A stretch of DNA of 64,000 bases from RGIG4079 sp045637505 (GTDB lineage: Bacteria > Bacteroidota > Bacteroidia > Bacteroidales > Muribaculaceae): positions 88,010 through 152,009 of the forward strand of contig JAZTZO010000041.1 of NCBI GenBank assembly GCA_045637505.1. The letters run 5' to 3'. Numbering within the stretch: the first letter of the stretch is position 1; each line of letters starts with the position of its first letter. The translations under genes were made by a program, and so were the position numbers. Positions 47,078-55,915 of this stretch are shown in pieces. The notes beneath the pieces are model-generated. The model was not told the origin of the DNA. It did no database searches and worked only from the letters and a program-made list of their open reading frames with translations.

Positions 47078-47085
47078 TATATTTG
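47078..47085 (+). promoter_or_regulatory. -7 box of the Cys/Lys repeat protein gene
   Basis: TATATTTG lies 47 bases before the start codon. No good -33 element is seen. Confidence 0.5.
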
Positions 47086-47132
47086 TAGTCACAAGTAAAA
47101 ATATAGAATACTAACAATTTAAATTTATAATT

Positions 47133-47429
47133 ATGAAGAAAGCAATTTTATGTTTGGCAATTGCATTTGTAGCATCAATGTCATTATCGGCAGTAGCTCA
47201 ATGTCCTAAAGCTGGCAAATGTGAAAAGACTGAACAATGTGAAGCAAAAAAAGAATGCAAAAAGGAATGTAAAAAAGAGTGCGACAAAAAATGCGATAAG
47301 AAATGTGACAAAAAGAAAGATTGTAAAAAAGCTTGCACTAAAAAATGTGATAAAAAGAAAGCATGCAAGAAAGATTGCGCTAAAAAATGCGACAAGAAAA
47401 AAGAATGCAAAAAAGCTTGTAAAAAATAA
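47133..47429 (+). CDS. exported Cys/Lys repeat protein, possible metal binder
   Basis: A 98-residue protein. A clean signal peptide (1-22, ending SAVA) is followed by a mature part made almost entirely of Lys, Cys, Asp and Glu with 16 cysteines. Spacing is mostly C-x3-C. From about residue 60 a 14-residue unit CKKxCxKKCDKKKx repeats twice and a partial third copy follows. The Cys content suggests metal binding or many disulfides, but no known family was recognised. It has its own -7 box and terminator, so it is a stand-alone unit. Low-complexity A-rich DNA could mimic this, yet the intact signal peptide and one long open frame argue for a real protein. Confidence 0.75.
   Translation: MKKAILCLAIAFVASMSLSAVAQCPKAGKCEKTEQCEAKKECKKECKKECDKKCDKKCDKKKDCKKACTKKCDKKKACKKDCAKKCDKKKECKKACKK
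47228..47425 (+). repeat. coding tandem repeat of Lys/Cys codons
   Basis: The DNA is a run of short AAA/AAG and TGC/TGT codon blocks with about 42-base periodicity in its second half. Sequence this repetitive may slip during replication and vary in length between strains. Confidence 0.6.
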
Positions 47430-47447
47430 TTTATTATTTGATAAAGG

Positions 47448-47482
47448 AATAGGAGATATCGTTGCGATGTCTCCTATTTTTA
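47448..47482 (+). terminator. terminator of the Cys/Lys repeat protein gene
   Basis: A 14-base stem with one G-U pair (47448-47461 with 47465-47478), loop TTG, then a T-run. Confidence 0.8.
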
Positions 47483-47508
47483 TTTTGAAAAAGGACGTAT
47501 TTAAGGAG

Positions 47509-49311
47509 TTAGTCTTCAGAGTAGTGACGAAGCACGCGACGATACGAATTGAAAATCTTTGATTTTGATACGAACCCTACATATTTCCCTTTCTCAACAA
47601 CTGGAAGGTTCCAAGCCCCAGTGCGGTCAAATGTTTTCATCACGTTCTCCATACTTTCGCCTACTTCTACTCGAGCTGGAGGCATACTCATGAATTTGCG
47701 CACATACATTTTGCGATATAAATCGGGGCGGAACATAATGTTGCGAATCTCATCTAAAAGTACGATTCCCAATAGTTCATTCTTCTCATTTATTACAGGG
47801 AATAAATTGCGATTTGACTTTGAAATTACATCAACCATTTCTTTAAGACTCATATCGGGGTTTACCGTAGCAAAATCTTTTTCAATAACACTATCCATTT
47901 TAAGAAGTGTCAACACGGCTTTATCTTTGTGGTGAGTGAGAAGCTCTCCTCGTTGAGCAAGACGCATTGTATAAATGCTGTATGGCTCAAATAATTTGAT
48001 TGTTCCATATGATATGGTTGAAACAATAAGTAGGGGGAGGAATAAATCATATCCTCCAGTGAGCTCGGCAGTGAGGAAGATAGCCATGAGTGGTGCATGC
48101 ATAACCCCCGACATAACTCCGGCCATTCCCATTAATGCAAAATTTTTGATTGAAAGGTCCAACCCGAATAGATGGTTGAGAAGGAATGCAAAGAAGAACC
48201 CCGACATACATCCCACATATAGTGATGGGGCAAATGTGCCACCAACACCACCACCGCCATTTGTGGCTGATGTAGCAAATACTTTTGTGAGTATAATTAA
48301 ACCGATGAATATGGTGATAAACCACACATCATCTTTGTCTCCATAAAAAATACTACCATTTGCAATCGACGATGGATCTCCTCCAAGTAGGTTGATAATT
48401 GAAGAGTATCCTTCTCCAAATAATGGCGGAAAAAGGTATATTAAACCAGCAAGTATAGCACCACCAAATAATGTTTTCTTCCAAGGTGTACCTATGCGTT
48501 TAAAAACATTTTCCATCATATTCATCACTCGAGTAAAATAAAGTGAAGACAATCCACAAAATATACCTAACAAAATGACAAATGGAATGCGATTAGTAAC
48601 AAATGATTCGCTTTGTACAAAGAAGAACTCAAAATCATATCCAGTAAAGACATATGCCATTGTTGCGCTCGTAATAGAGGCAATGAGTAATGGCATAATT
48701 GATACTGTTGTGAGATCGAGCATCAACACTTCTATAGTGAATAGCATTCCGGCAATAGGTGCTTTGAAAATTCCGGCAATACCAGCAGCGGCACCACAAC
48801 CCACTAATATCATCAAGATGCGAGGGGAAAGTCTAAATGCTTGACCAAGATTAGAGCCTATAGCTGCACCGGTATATACTATAGGGCCTTCGGCTCCAAC
48901 AGAGCCACCAAAACCTATTGTTGCCGAACTTGCTATTATAGAAGAGTATATATTGTGTCGTTTTAGTCGGCTTTTGTTTTGTGAAATAGAATGTAAAACA
49001 CGGGTTACGCCATGAGAGATGTTATCTCTAACGATATATTTCACATATAGACTTGTGAGAATTATGCCCACTACAGGGTAAATAAAGTATAAATAATTCC
49101 CTTGAGTAATTTCAATGTGAGATGTGACTAATCCCGAAAAGAAATGGATGAGAGTCTTTAATAATAATGCTGCGCATCCACAAAGTACACCAACAATTAG
49201 CGCCAAGAAAATAACAAATGTTTTTTCTTTAATGTGACGTTCGCGCCACATTACCAACGACATGAATTTGTCGCTTATAAAGTTGGTGATATTTGTTATA
49301 TTTAGATTCAT
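47509..49311 (-). CDS. ClC family chloride channel/antiporter with CBS domains
   Basis: A 600-residue inner-membrane protein of the ClC family. The selectivity motif GSVGAEGPIVY includes the gating glutamate E141, and the later GGGVGGTFAPSLYVG is typical. About 450 residues of membrane helices are followed by a pair of CBS domains (about 450-595). An exchanger moves two chloride ions against one proton; channel or fluoride use cannot be excluded. The start ATG shares one base with the stop of the sugar transferase gene (TAATG), so translation is coupled. Confidence 0.92.
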   Translation of the reverse strand: MNLNITNITNFISDKFMSLVMWRERHIKEKTFVIFLALIVGVLCGCAALLLKTLIHFFSGLVTSHIEITQGNYLYFIYPVVGIILTSLYVKYIVRDNISHGVTRVLHSISQNKSRLKRHNIYSSIIASSATIGFGGSVGAEGPIVYTGAAIGSNLGQAFRLSPRILMILVGCGAAAGIAGIFKAPIAGMLFTIEVLMLDLTTVSIMPLLIASITSATMAYVFTGYDFEFFFVQSESFVTNRIPFVILLGIFCGLSSLYFTRVMNMMENVFKRIGTPWKKTLFGGAILAGLIYLFPPLFGEGYSSIINLLGGDPSSIANGSIFYGDKDDVWFITIFIGLIILTKVFATSATNGGGGVGGTFAPSLYVGCMSGFFFAFLLNHLFGLDLSIKNFALMGMAGVMSGVMHAPLMAIFLTAELTGGYDLFLPLLIVSTISYGTIKLFEPYSIYTMRLAQRGELLTHHKDKAVLTLLKMDSVIEKDFATVNPDMSLKEMVDVISKSNRNLFPVINEKNELLGIVLLDEIRNIMFRPDLYRKMYVRKFMSMPPARVEVGESMENVMKTFDRTGAWNLPVVEKGKYVGFVSKSKIFNSYRRVLRHYSED

Positions 49312-50729
49312 TATATTCCTTTCCCTGTAAATACTGTGTGAATGGTGTAGAATAGAATTTTTAAATCTACCGCAAATGATACGTTCTCAATATAGAGAAG
49401 GTCGTATTTTAAACGGCTAATCATTTCTTCTACATTTGACGCATATCCATATTTTACCATACCCCATGAGGTAATACCTGGGCGCACTTGATGAATTAGA
49501 GAGTAATAAGGCGCTTTGGTAATGATTTGTTTGATATAGAATTCTCGTTCGGGACGTGGTCCAACAAGAGACATATCTCCTTTGACTACATTCCAAAATT
49601 GGGGTAGCTCATCAAGACGATATTTACGCATTATTTTCCCAAATTTGGTAATGCGAGGGTCGTCAAGTGTAGACAAGGTGGGGCCGTTGGCTTCGGCATC
49701 TACCTTCATCGAACGGAATTTATATATATTAAAGGGCTTTTTGTGATAGCCTATACGTGTTTGTTTATATATAACAGGTCCTTTTGAGTCGCATTTTACG
49801 AGAATAGATAATATTAGTAATAGCGGAGAAAGTATGATTAGGGCTATAATTGAGACGATAATATCGCTTATACGTTTAAGATTAAGCGTGCTGTCGCTCA
49901 TGTCGGCTCTTGAAATATCAACCAATGGTTCTCCAACGATATTTGATACTCGAGCTTTTGTTGTAATCAAGTGATATAAGTCGGGTGAAATATACATTGG
50001 GAGGTCGAGGGGAAACAACTTGTTGATTAATGACATTGTAGCTTTAATTCCTTGACGATGAGGAATTACAATTAGGTTTTTAATGTCATAATCGGCACAT
50101 AACCGTGGAAGTTCATCTAATTTGTAAATAGGCAAATTTAGATTCCGAGATTCATGGCCTTCATAGGATTCTACATAACCAATGATGTTGAATCCCATTG
50201 ATTTCTTTGACGTGCGCAACTTTTCTTCTAACTTAACTGCCGCTTGCGAAGTGCCAATAATAAAGGTGTTAAATGACCAAACTCGGCGATGAATATTGTG
50301 AGTTGCTACCTGTGTGATACAAAATCTACATAGATAAACAGAGAAAAACATTATTCCAAATAAAATGCCCATTAATTCATAACTAGCAAGTCGGTCGGGG
50401 ATTCGGTCATTGATTAATGCAATAAAATATATCAATAGCATCCCTATGAATGATGTGCCAATGGTATTCACAATCTCGTGAAGGCGAGATTTTAGGAATA
50501 CTTTATTGTAATACCCCGAAAGATAGAATATTACGAGCAACATTAGGGGGAAAAATATTTGTCCTAAAACTAATTGATGTGAAGTGAGGAATGCCCACAA
50601 TGAGCCATAATCGGCTTGGTTGATGTTGATAAAATAGAACCGTAGTATATTAAATAACAACCAAGCTACATTGGTTGTAATGTAGTCGCCAACTATATAG
50701 GTTATTCGTTGTCGAGATTCGCTTATCAA
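49311..50729 (-). CDS. polyprenyl glycosylphosphotransferase (exopolysaccharide sugar transferase)
   Basis: A 472-residue membrane enzyme that would move a sugar phosphate from UDP-sugar to undecaprenyl phosphate and so start synthesis of a surface glycan. Four or five N-terminal spans (to about 150), a Rossmann-like segment (about 155-240), a further span near 285-305 and the catalytic domain with KQTRIGYHKKPFNIYKFRSM, YRLDELPQFWNV and SLVGPRPE are visible. It stands apart from any capsule cluster here; instead it overlaps tsaC (four bases) and the ClC gene (one base). Confidence 0.92.
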   Translation of the reverse strand: MISESRQRITYIVGDYITTNVAWLLFNILRFYFININQADYGSLWAFLTSHQLVLGQIFFPLMLLVIFYLSGYYNKVFLKSRLHEIVNTIGTSFIGMLLIYFIALINDRIPDRLASYELMGILFGIMFFSVYLCRFCITQVATHNIHRRVWSFNTFIIGTSQAAVKLEEKLRTSKKSMGFNIIGYVESYEGHESRNLNLPIYKLDELPRLCADYDIKNLIVIPHRQGIKATMSLINKLFPLDLPMYISPDLYHLITTKARVSNIVGEPLVDISRADMSDSTLNLKRISDIIVSIIALIILSPLLLILSILVKCDSKGPVIYKQTRIGYHKKPFNIYKFRSMKVDAEANGPTLSTLDDPRITKFGKIMRKYRLDELPQFWNVVKGDMSLVGPRPEREFYIKQIITKAPYYSLIHQVRPGITSWGMVKYGYASNVEEMISRLKYDLLYIENVSFAVDLKILFYTIHTVFTGKGI

Positions 50730-51319
50730 TGTCTTAAAATTTTAATTGTTCCGTCGTTGCCTAATTTTACCACACTTGATGGCTGATTTTTAGATGCATC
50801 ATTGCGACGATGTTCAACAATATAATCAACTCCATTTTTTATTTCATCGCAAATATCATTAAATCGTAATGGGGTGGGTGTGCCACTTATATTAGCCGAT
50901 GTCGAAACTATTGGTCGACGATATGCACGACATAATTGTCGGGAGAATTGTTCATTCGTAATGCGAATTCCAACACTTCCATCTTCGGCGCAGAGTGATT
51001 TACAAATATTGCGACCTTTGTCAAAAACAATAGTTAATGGTTTTATCGATGCATCAATGAGGTCATATGCAATATCGGGAACATCTTCAACATATTGATG
51101 AAGTTGATAGTCGTTTCCTAATAATATAATTAGAGCTTTGCTGTCGCAACGTTGTTTTAGTCGGTATATTTTAGACACAGCATCGGCATTTGTGGCATCA
51201 CATCCAATGCCCCAAACTGTATCGGTGGGGTATAGAATGATGCCTCCGTTGCGTAGCACCTCGCATGCTCTTTTTATATCGGAGTTGATATCTAATATGG
51301 TGTTTGAATTATCAGCCAC
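50726..51319 (-). CDS. tsaC: L-threonylcarbamoyladenylate synthase (TsaC/YrdC)
   Basis: A 197-residue enzyme that makes threonylcarbamoyl-AMP for t6A modification of tRNAs reading ANN codons. The YrdC fold starts with GGIILYPTDTVWGIGCD, with KRC-DSKALIILL and STSANISGTPTP further on. It is the short form without the C-terminal Sua5 domain, so TsaC is the better name. A TACCTTTG promoter lies 20 bases upstream. Its stop overlaps the sugar transferase start by four bases (ATGA). Confidence 0.93.
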   Translation of the reverse strand: MADNSNTILDINSDIKRACEVLRNGGIILYPTDTVWGIGCDATNADAVSKIYRLKQRCDSKALIILLGNDYQLHQYVEDVPDIAYDLIDASIKPLTIVFDKGRNICKSLCAEDGSVGIRITNEQFSRQLCRAYRRPIVSTSANISGTPTPLRFNDICDEIKNGVDYIVEHRRNDASKNQPSSVVKLGNDGTIKILRH

Positions 51320-51338
51320 TATTGTAATTATTATTACG

Positions 51339-51368
51339 CAAAGGTAACAATAATAATTGGGAATTCAA
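51339..51368 (-). promoter_or_regulatory. promoter of the tsaC-sugar transferase-ClC operon
   Basis: TTG (51368-51366), a 19-base spacer and TACCTTTG (51346-51339) on the minus strand. Confidence 0.65.
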
Positions 51369-51507
51369 TATTGTTACGAATAAATAATGAGGTGTCTATT
51401 GCTAATTGTGACGAAAAGTGTTTCGGCTAAAATTTTAGAGGAATATTAATGCAATGAAAAATAAACTTATCAAGCAGTTTGCCTATAACAACTCCCATAA
51501 AAACAAA

Positions 51508-51547
51508 AAAATAACGGCTTCTATCTAATTATAGAAGCCGTTATTTT
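51508..51547 (-). terminator. terminator of ndh
   Basis: A perfect 17-base stem (51508-51524 with 51531-51547) with loop CTAATT lies 13 bases past the ndh stop; on the minus strand the arm ends in a T-run. Confidence 0.85.
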
Positions 51548-51559
51548 AATATCTTTGAT

Positions 51560-52837
51560 TTATTCTATTCGACCTTTTTTGGGGAATTTTGATAGTTGGA
51601 ATAATAATCTTAATGATGTGCTATATGTGCAGTATGCCCATATCCAGTTGATTAGCACTGTTAACTTGTTGCGCATTCCTAAAATAGAAATTAGATGGAT
51701 AAACATCCAAGTAACCCAAGCAGGGCGTCCATAAAGGTGTAGGTGTTTCAAGTCAACAACGGCTCTATTGCGACCTACGGTAGCCATTGAACCTTTATCA
51801 TTATAAGTAAACACCTTTTCCATAACCCCTTTGTTTAGGTTTTTTGCAAGAGTCACAGCTTGTTGTATCGCAACTTGAGCCAATTGTGGACATCCGTATG
51901 GATATGTATTGTTGGCATGGTAAGAAATATCTCCAATAGCATATACATCATCAACTCCTTGAACACGATTGAACTCATCAACAACAAAGCGATTTCCTTT
52001 GGTGATTTCGGGAGTGCCACCTTCAAAAGTGAATGGCTCACCGGTAACTCCAGCAGTCCATATAACCATCTCGCTATAAAGTTCTTCGCCATCGGCAAGA
52101 GTGATGATGTTGTCTTTGTAAGATTGCATTGTTTTTTGCAATTTTACATCTACCATAAGATGCCCAAGGTATTCAAGAGCTTCGCGAGAAGAATCTTCGC
52201 TCATTGTGCGCAGTAGACGATCAGTACCTTCAATGAGTGTTACTTTTAAGTCGTCTATTTTTAGGCTTGGATATTCGCGATGTAGTACATATCGTTTCAT
52301 CTCACCGATAGCTCCTGCAATTTCAACACCAGTAGGCCCGCCGCCAATAACGATAAAACTCAATAATTTTCGGCGTTTTTCGGGGTCTTTGGTGATGCAT
52401 GCTTGTTCAAGACGGTACAATATTTCATCTCTACAACGCATAGCTTCTCCAACACTTTTGAGTGTATAAACTTGCTCTTTAAGACCTTCTATTCCAAAGA
52501 AATTGTTTGTAGTGCCAGCTGCAATAATTAGAGAATCGTAGTTTATTGTTTCGTATTGAGTTGTTACGGTTTTATTCTCAAAATTAATGGTTTTAACATC
52601 TCCCATGTTGAAATTCGCACCTTTAACTTTCCCTTTGCGAAGTTCTCTTCTGAATGGAAACGAGATGCTACCAGGATCAAGTCCCGAAGATGCAATTTGA
52701 TAAAACAATGGAGGAAAACTGTGATAATTGTTGCGGTCAAGAAGAAGAACATCATACTTTTTTTTGTCAATATTCTTGATGATGTTAAGACCTCCAAAAC
52801 CGCCTCCGATAATTACAATGCGTTTTTTTTCTGCCAT
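51560..52837 (-). CDS. ndh: type II NADH:quinone oxidoreductase
   Basis: A 425-residue flavoprotein that oxidises NADH and reduces quinone at the inner membrane without pumping ions. The FAD-binding motif IIGGGFGGLN lies near residues 8-17 and the NADH-binding motif VIGGGPTGVEIAGA near 160-175. The later VYAIGDISY is the second FAD motif. The C-terminal 60 residues (about 365-425) hold amphipathic and hydrophobic stretches that would dock to the membrane. A homologous ferredoxin or sulfide reductase role is less likely because no CxxC pair is seen. Confidence 0.9.
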   Translation of the reverse strand: MAEKKRIVIIGGGFGGLNIIKNIDKKKYDVLLLDRNNYHSFPPLFYQIASSGLDPGSISFPFRRELRKGKVKGANFNMGDVKTINFENKTVTTQYETINYDSLIIAAGTTNNFFGIEGLKEQVYTLKSVGEAMRCRDEILYRLEQACITKDPEKRRKLLSFIVIGGGPTGVEIAGAIGEMKRYVLHREYPSLKIDDLKVTLIEGTDRLLRTMSEDSSREALEYLGHLMVDVKLQKTMQSYKDNIITLADGEELYSEMVIWTAGVTGEPFTFEGGTPEITKGNRFVVDEFNRVQGVDDVYAIGDISYHANNTYPYGCPQLAQVAIQQAVTLAKNLNKGVMEKVFTYNDKGSMATVGRNRAVVDLKHLHLYGRPAWVTWMFIHLISILGMRNKLTVLINWIWAYCTYSTSLRLLFQLSKFPKKGRIE

Positions 52838-52911
52838 ATGCTAAAACAATCTTTTTTTATTAACATCAAATGACTAATTTAAGTTTAAGTCATTGATTTA
52901 TTAATTGACTA

Positions 52912-52941
52912 CAAAGTTAGTGATAAAATGTGAAAAAACAA
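52912..52941 (-). promoter_or_regulatory. promoter of ndh
   Basis: TTG (52941-52939), a 19-base spacer and TAACTTTG (52919-52912) on the minus strand. Confidence 0.6.
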
Positions 52942-52993
52942 CAATTAGGAACTAAAAGAAGGAGTGATAATTTAATAAAAAAAGATAAATGTG

Positions 52994-53001
52994 TAACTTT
53001 G
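52994..53001 (+). promoter_or_regulatory. -7 box of the SGNH-TPR gene pair
   Basis: TAACTTTG lies 31 bases before the SGNH start codon. No clear -33 TTG is present at the usual spacing. Confidence 0.5.
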
Positions 53002-53032
53002 CAATATATATTGAAAAAATGAAATTGACAAG

Positions 53033-53731
53033 ATGAAAAAATATATAATTCTTTTTTTGTTTGTAATAGGATTAGGATTGCCGTTATTGGCACAAACGTC
53101 AAAAAAAAGCACTAAAAGACAATGGGCGCAATATGATAGGTATGCAGCGCATAATGAGGCATTGCAAAAGGCTCCAGATGTTGTTTTTATGGGAAATTCT
53201 ATTACCGATAATTGGGCTATGTTGGTCCCCGAATTTTTTGTGGGTAATAATTATGTGGGTAGGGGAATAAGTGGTCAAACTACAGAGCAAATGTTGGCTC
53301 GTTTTCGTCAAGATGTAGTTGATTTAAAACCCAAAATCGTGGTAATATTAGCCGGAACTAATGATATTGCACAAAATAATGGCCCAATTTCAAATGAAAA
53401 CATCTTGAATAACATCAAATCAATGTGTGATATAGCTCGTGCTAATAAGATAATTCCTGTGTTATGTTCGGTATTGCCATGTGATTATTATAGTTGGCGA
53501 AAGACAATGAAGCCAGCTCCAATTATCATTAATTTAAATAAAATGATAAAGGAGTATGCCGAAAAGATGGGGTATAACTATATTGACTACCATAGCGCGT
53601 TGACAACAGCTAATGGTGCATTAAATCCAAAATACACAAACGACCGTTGTCATCCTACTCGCGATGGATATGTGGTGATGATGACCATTGCTCAAAATGT
53701 TTTGTTGCCAATGCTTAATGAAGAAAACTAA
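53033..53731 (+). CDS. exported SGNH/GDSL hydrolase
   Basis: A 232-residue exported esterase-type protein. A signal peptide (about 1-21) is followed by the four SGNH blocks: S56 in FMGNSIT, a glycine in VGRGISGQT, N110 in AGTNDI, and the D204-x2-H207 dyad in NDRCHP. The full catalytic set is present. Family members deacetylate sugars or cleave lipid esters; the target is unknown. The TPR protein starts ten bases after its stop, so they probably share a transcript. Confidence 0.88.
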   Translation: MKKYIILFLFVIGLGLPLLAQTSKKSTKRQWAQYDRYAAHNEALQKAPDVVFMGNSITDNWAMLVPEFFVGNNYVGRGISGQTTEQMLARFRQDVVDLKPKIVVILAGTNDIAQNNGPISNENILNNIKSMCDIARANKIIPVLCSVLPCDYYSWRKTMKPAPIIINLNKMIKEYAEKMGYNYIDYHSALTTANGALNPKYTNDRCHPTRDGYVVMMTIAQNVLLPMLNEEN

Positions 53732-53741
53732 TTAACCTAGG

Positions 53742-55781
53742 ATGAAGAGATTTAGACTATTAATAATCCTTTGCGTAATGTGTTTGCCTGTGTATTCACA
53801 AGTGAATACCGACCAGGTATTGCGAATAGGGCAAAATGCATTATATTTTGAGGATTATATGCTGTCAATTCAATATTTCAACTTGGTTATTCAAGCAAAG
53901 CCTGAACAAGCAAAGCCATATTTTTATAGAGCTGTAGCAAAGTTTAACCTCGAAGATTATAGAGGAGCCGAGGAAGATGCAACTTTTGCGCTTGACCGCA
54001 ATCCATTCCTTAACGATGTGTGGGAGATAAGAGGAGTAGCTCGTCAGTATTTAGGAAAGTATGAAGAAGCTATTGGCGATTATGACAAGGCTTTAGAAGG
54101 GCTTCCAGGGAATAAACAAATCTTGTTTAATAAAGCGATGGCTCAAGAGGCAATAAAAGATTATGCTGGAGCAGAGCATACGTTGTCGCATCTATTGACC
54201 GAAAATCCTAATTATGATAGGGCTTATCGAGGTAGAGCAAAATTATATTTGTCGCAGGGGGATACCTTAAAAGCAATTGCCGATATCGATACAGCTATAA
54301 TATTGAATAAAAATATTCATGAAAATTATGTGATGCGTGCACATCTTAATTTCATGAAAAACAAAAACTATGAGAGTGCTTGCGCCGATATGGATGAGGC
54401 CATAAAACTGCACCCACAAGAGCCCGAATATTATAATCTTAGAGCTCAAATAAAATACAAATTAGATGATTATGATGGCGCTATTGATGACTATTCATTG
54501 GCAATAGAGTATGATAAAGATAATTTGTTGGCTTTCTATAATAGGGCAGTTTTGCGTTCAGAAATACGAGATTTAAATCGAGCAATTGATGATTTTACCA
54601 AGGTGCTGAATTTAAATCCAACGGATTATCGCACGTTATATAATAGAGCAATATTATATCGAAACATTAATGACTATAGAAATGCTCTTGCCGATGTGTC
54701 AAAGGTTATTCAAGTTGTTCCTAATTTCCCTGTTGCATATTTTTTGAGATTTGAAATCTATCAAAAAATGGGCAATGAGAAAAAAGCGTTCCAAGACTAT
54801 GACAAGGCTGTGGCAATGGTAAAGAAGTTGTCGTCATCAAAGAAAACGCGAAAAATAGGTGACCCTTTTGCCAAAGCTTTAGTTGAAAATAGTGGAGATA
54901 TTAATCAAATTGTAGATGGTCAATTTTTGACCTTATTACCTACAGAGCCCACTAATAACATAGATCAGCAATATAATAGTAAGGATATTCGTGGTCATGT
55001 ACAGGATAAAGATGTTACAATTGAACCAGAGCCTATGTTTTTGCTTACATATTATTCATTGCCATCGGAGTTGAAAATGAGTTCTACCTATATAAAGGAG
55101 GTTGATGATATTAATGTTTCAAAGATTTTGCAATATCCTATAATTGTAACTAATCGAGAACTGTTATTGACCGATGAGGAAGATGTTAAAAAGCATTTTG
55201 AGTCAATTAGATATTATGATTCATATATATCAACGCATCCTCCACGCTCGATTGATTATTTTGGGCGAGCGTTAGATTTTGTTGTAACACGAAATTATAA
55301 ATCAGCAATTAAAGACTTAAACAAAGCAATTGAACTGACACCTGATTTTGCGTTAGCATATTTTTTGCGAGCGACATCAAAATATAATGATATAAGAATA
55401 AGTGAATTAGCCACCGAGCCATTGTTAGATGCTCCAGATGCGGCTAAAGTAAATGCTATGAACCGCCAAATAGCATTGTCGGAGGTGTTACAAGATTGGG
55501 ATAAACTCATTGAATTGCACCCTCGTTTGGCTATTGCTCACTATAACAAAGCTAATACGTTATTGATAATGCAAGATTATGTAGGAGCCTTGGGTGAGTA
55601 TAATAAAGCTATTAAACTTGATGCTTCTTTGGGCGAAGCATATTTCAATAGAGGATATGTGTATTTAAAGATGGGAAACAAAGAAGCTGCTATCGCCGAT
55701 ATTAGTAAAGCTGGTGAATATGGCATTATATCTTCCTATAATTTATTAAAACGCATTACACAGGAACAACTTAAGCGGTGA
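53742..55781 (+). CDS. exported TPR-repeat protein
   Basis: A 679-residue protein with a signal peptide (about 1-19, ending VYSQ) and at least eight tetratricopeptide repeats in the N-terminal half (for example PYFYRAVAKFNLEDYRGA and AFYNRAVLRSEI). A different middle segment (about 370-500) follows, then three more repeats at the C-terminus (LAYFLRATSKYN and AYFNRGYVYLKMGNKEAA). TPR arrays bind other proteins; periplasmic or outer-membrane scaffolding is likely. No enzyme motif is seen. Confidence 0.88.
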   Translation: MKRFRLLIILCVMCLPVYSQVNTDQVLRIGQNALYFEDYMLSIQYFNLVIQAKPEQAKPYFYRAVAKFNLEDYRGAEEDATFALDRNPFLNDVWEIRGVARQYLGKYEEAIGDYDKALEGLPGNKQILFNKAMAQEAIKDYAGAEHTLSHLLTENPNYDRAYRGRAKLYLSQGDTLKAIADIDTAIILNKNIHENYVMRAHLNFMKNKNYESACADMDEAIKLHPQEPEYYNLRAQIKYKLDDYDGAIDDYSLAIEYDKDNLLAFYNRAVLRSEIRDLNRAIDDFTKVLNLNPTDYRTLYNRAILYRNINDYRNALADVSKVIQVVPNFPVAYFLRFEIYQKMGNEKKAFQDYDKAVAMVKKLSSSKKTRKIGDPFAKALVENSGDINQIVDGQFLTLLPTEPTNNIDQQYNSKDIRGHVQDKDVTIEPEPMFLLTYYSLPSELKMSSTYIKEVDDINVSKILQYPIIVTNRELLLTDEEDVKKHFESIRYYDSYISTHPPRSIDYFGRALDFVVTRNYKSAIKDLNKAIELTPDFALAYFLRATSKYNDIRISELATEPLLDAPDAAKVNAMNRQIALSEVLQDWDKLIELHPRLAIAHYNKANTLLIMQDYVGALGEYNKAIKLDASLGEAYFNRGYVYLKMGNKEAAIADISKAGEYGIISSYNLLKRITQEQLKR

Positions 55782-55915
55782 GGTTAATTATGCTTTTTGA
55801 TGATGGTAAAGGAATGATTGCTGTAAAATCTATTTTTGAAACAAATATTTTATTGTCTCATTTTTTTTGATTAATTTTGGGTAATTATTAATATAAAACA
55901 AAAAAACAAGTCCTT

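Noticed and set aside
47198..47410. A 70-codon minus-strand frame rich in Phe, Leu, Ser and His opposite the Cys/Lys protein
   Set aside because: It is the mirror of the low-complexity coding repeats; the plus-strand frame has the signal peptide, promoter box and terminator.
47198..47425. Short periodic repeats that might be a CRISPR array or non-coding repeat
   Set aside because: The period is that of Lys/Cys codons, there are no unique spacers, and the region is the body of an intact frame with a signal peptide.
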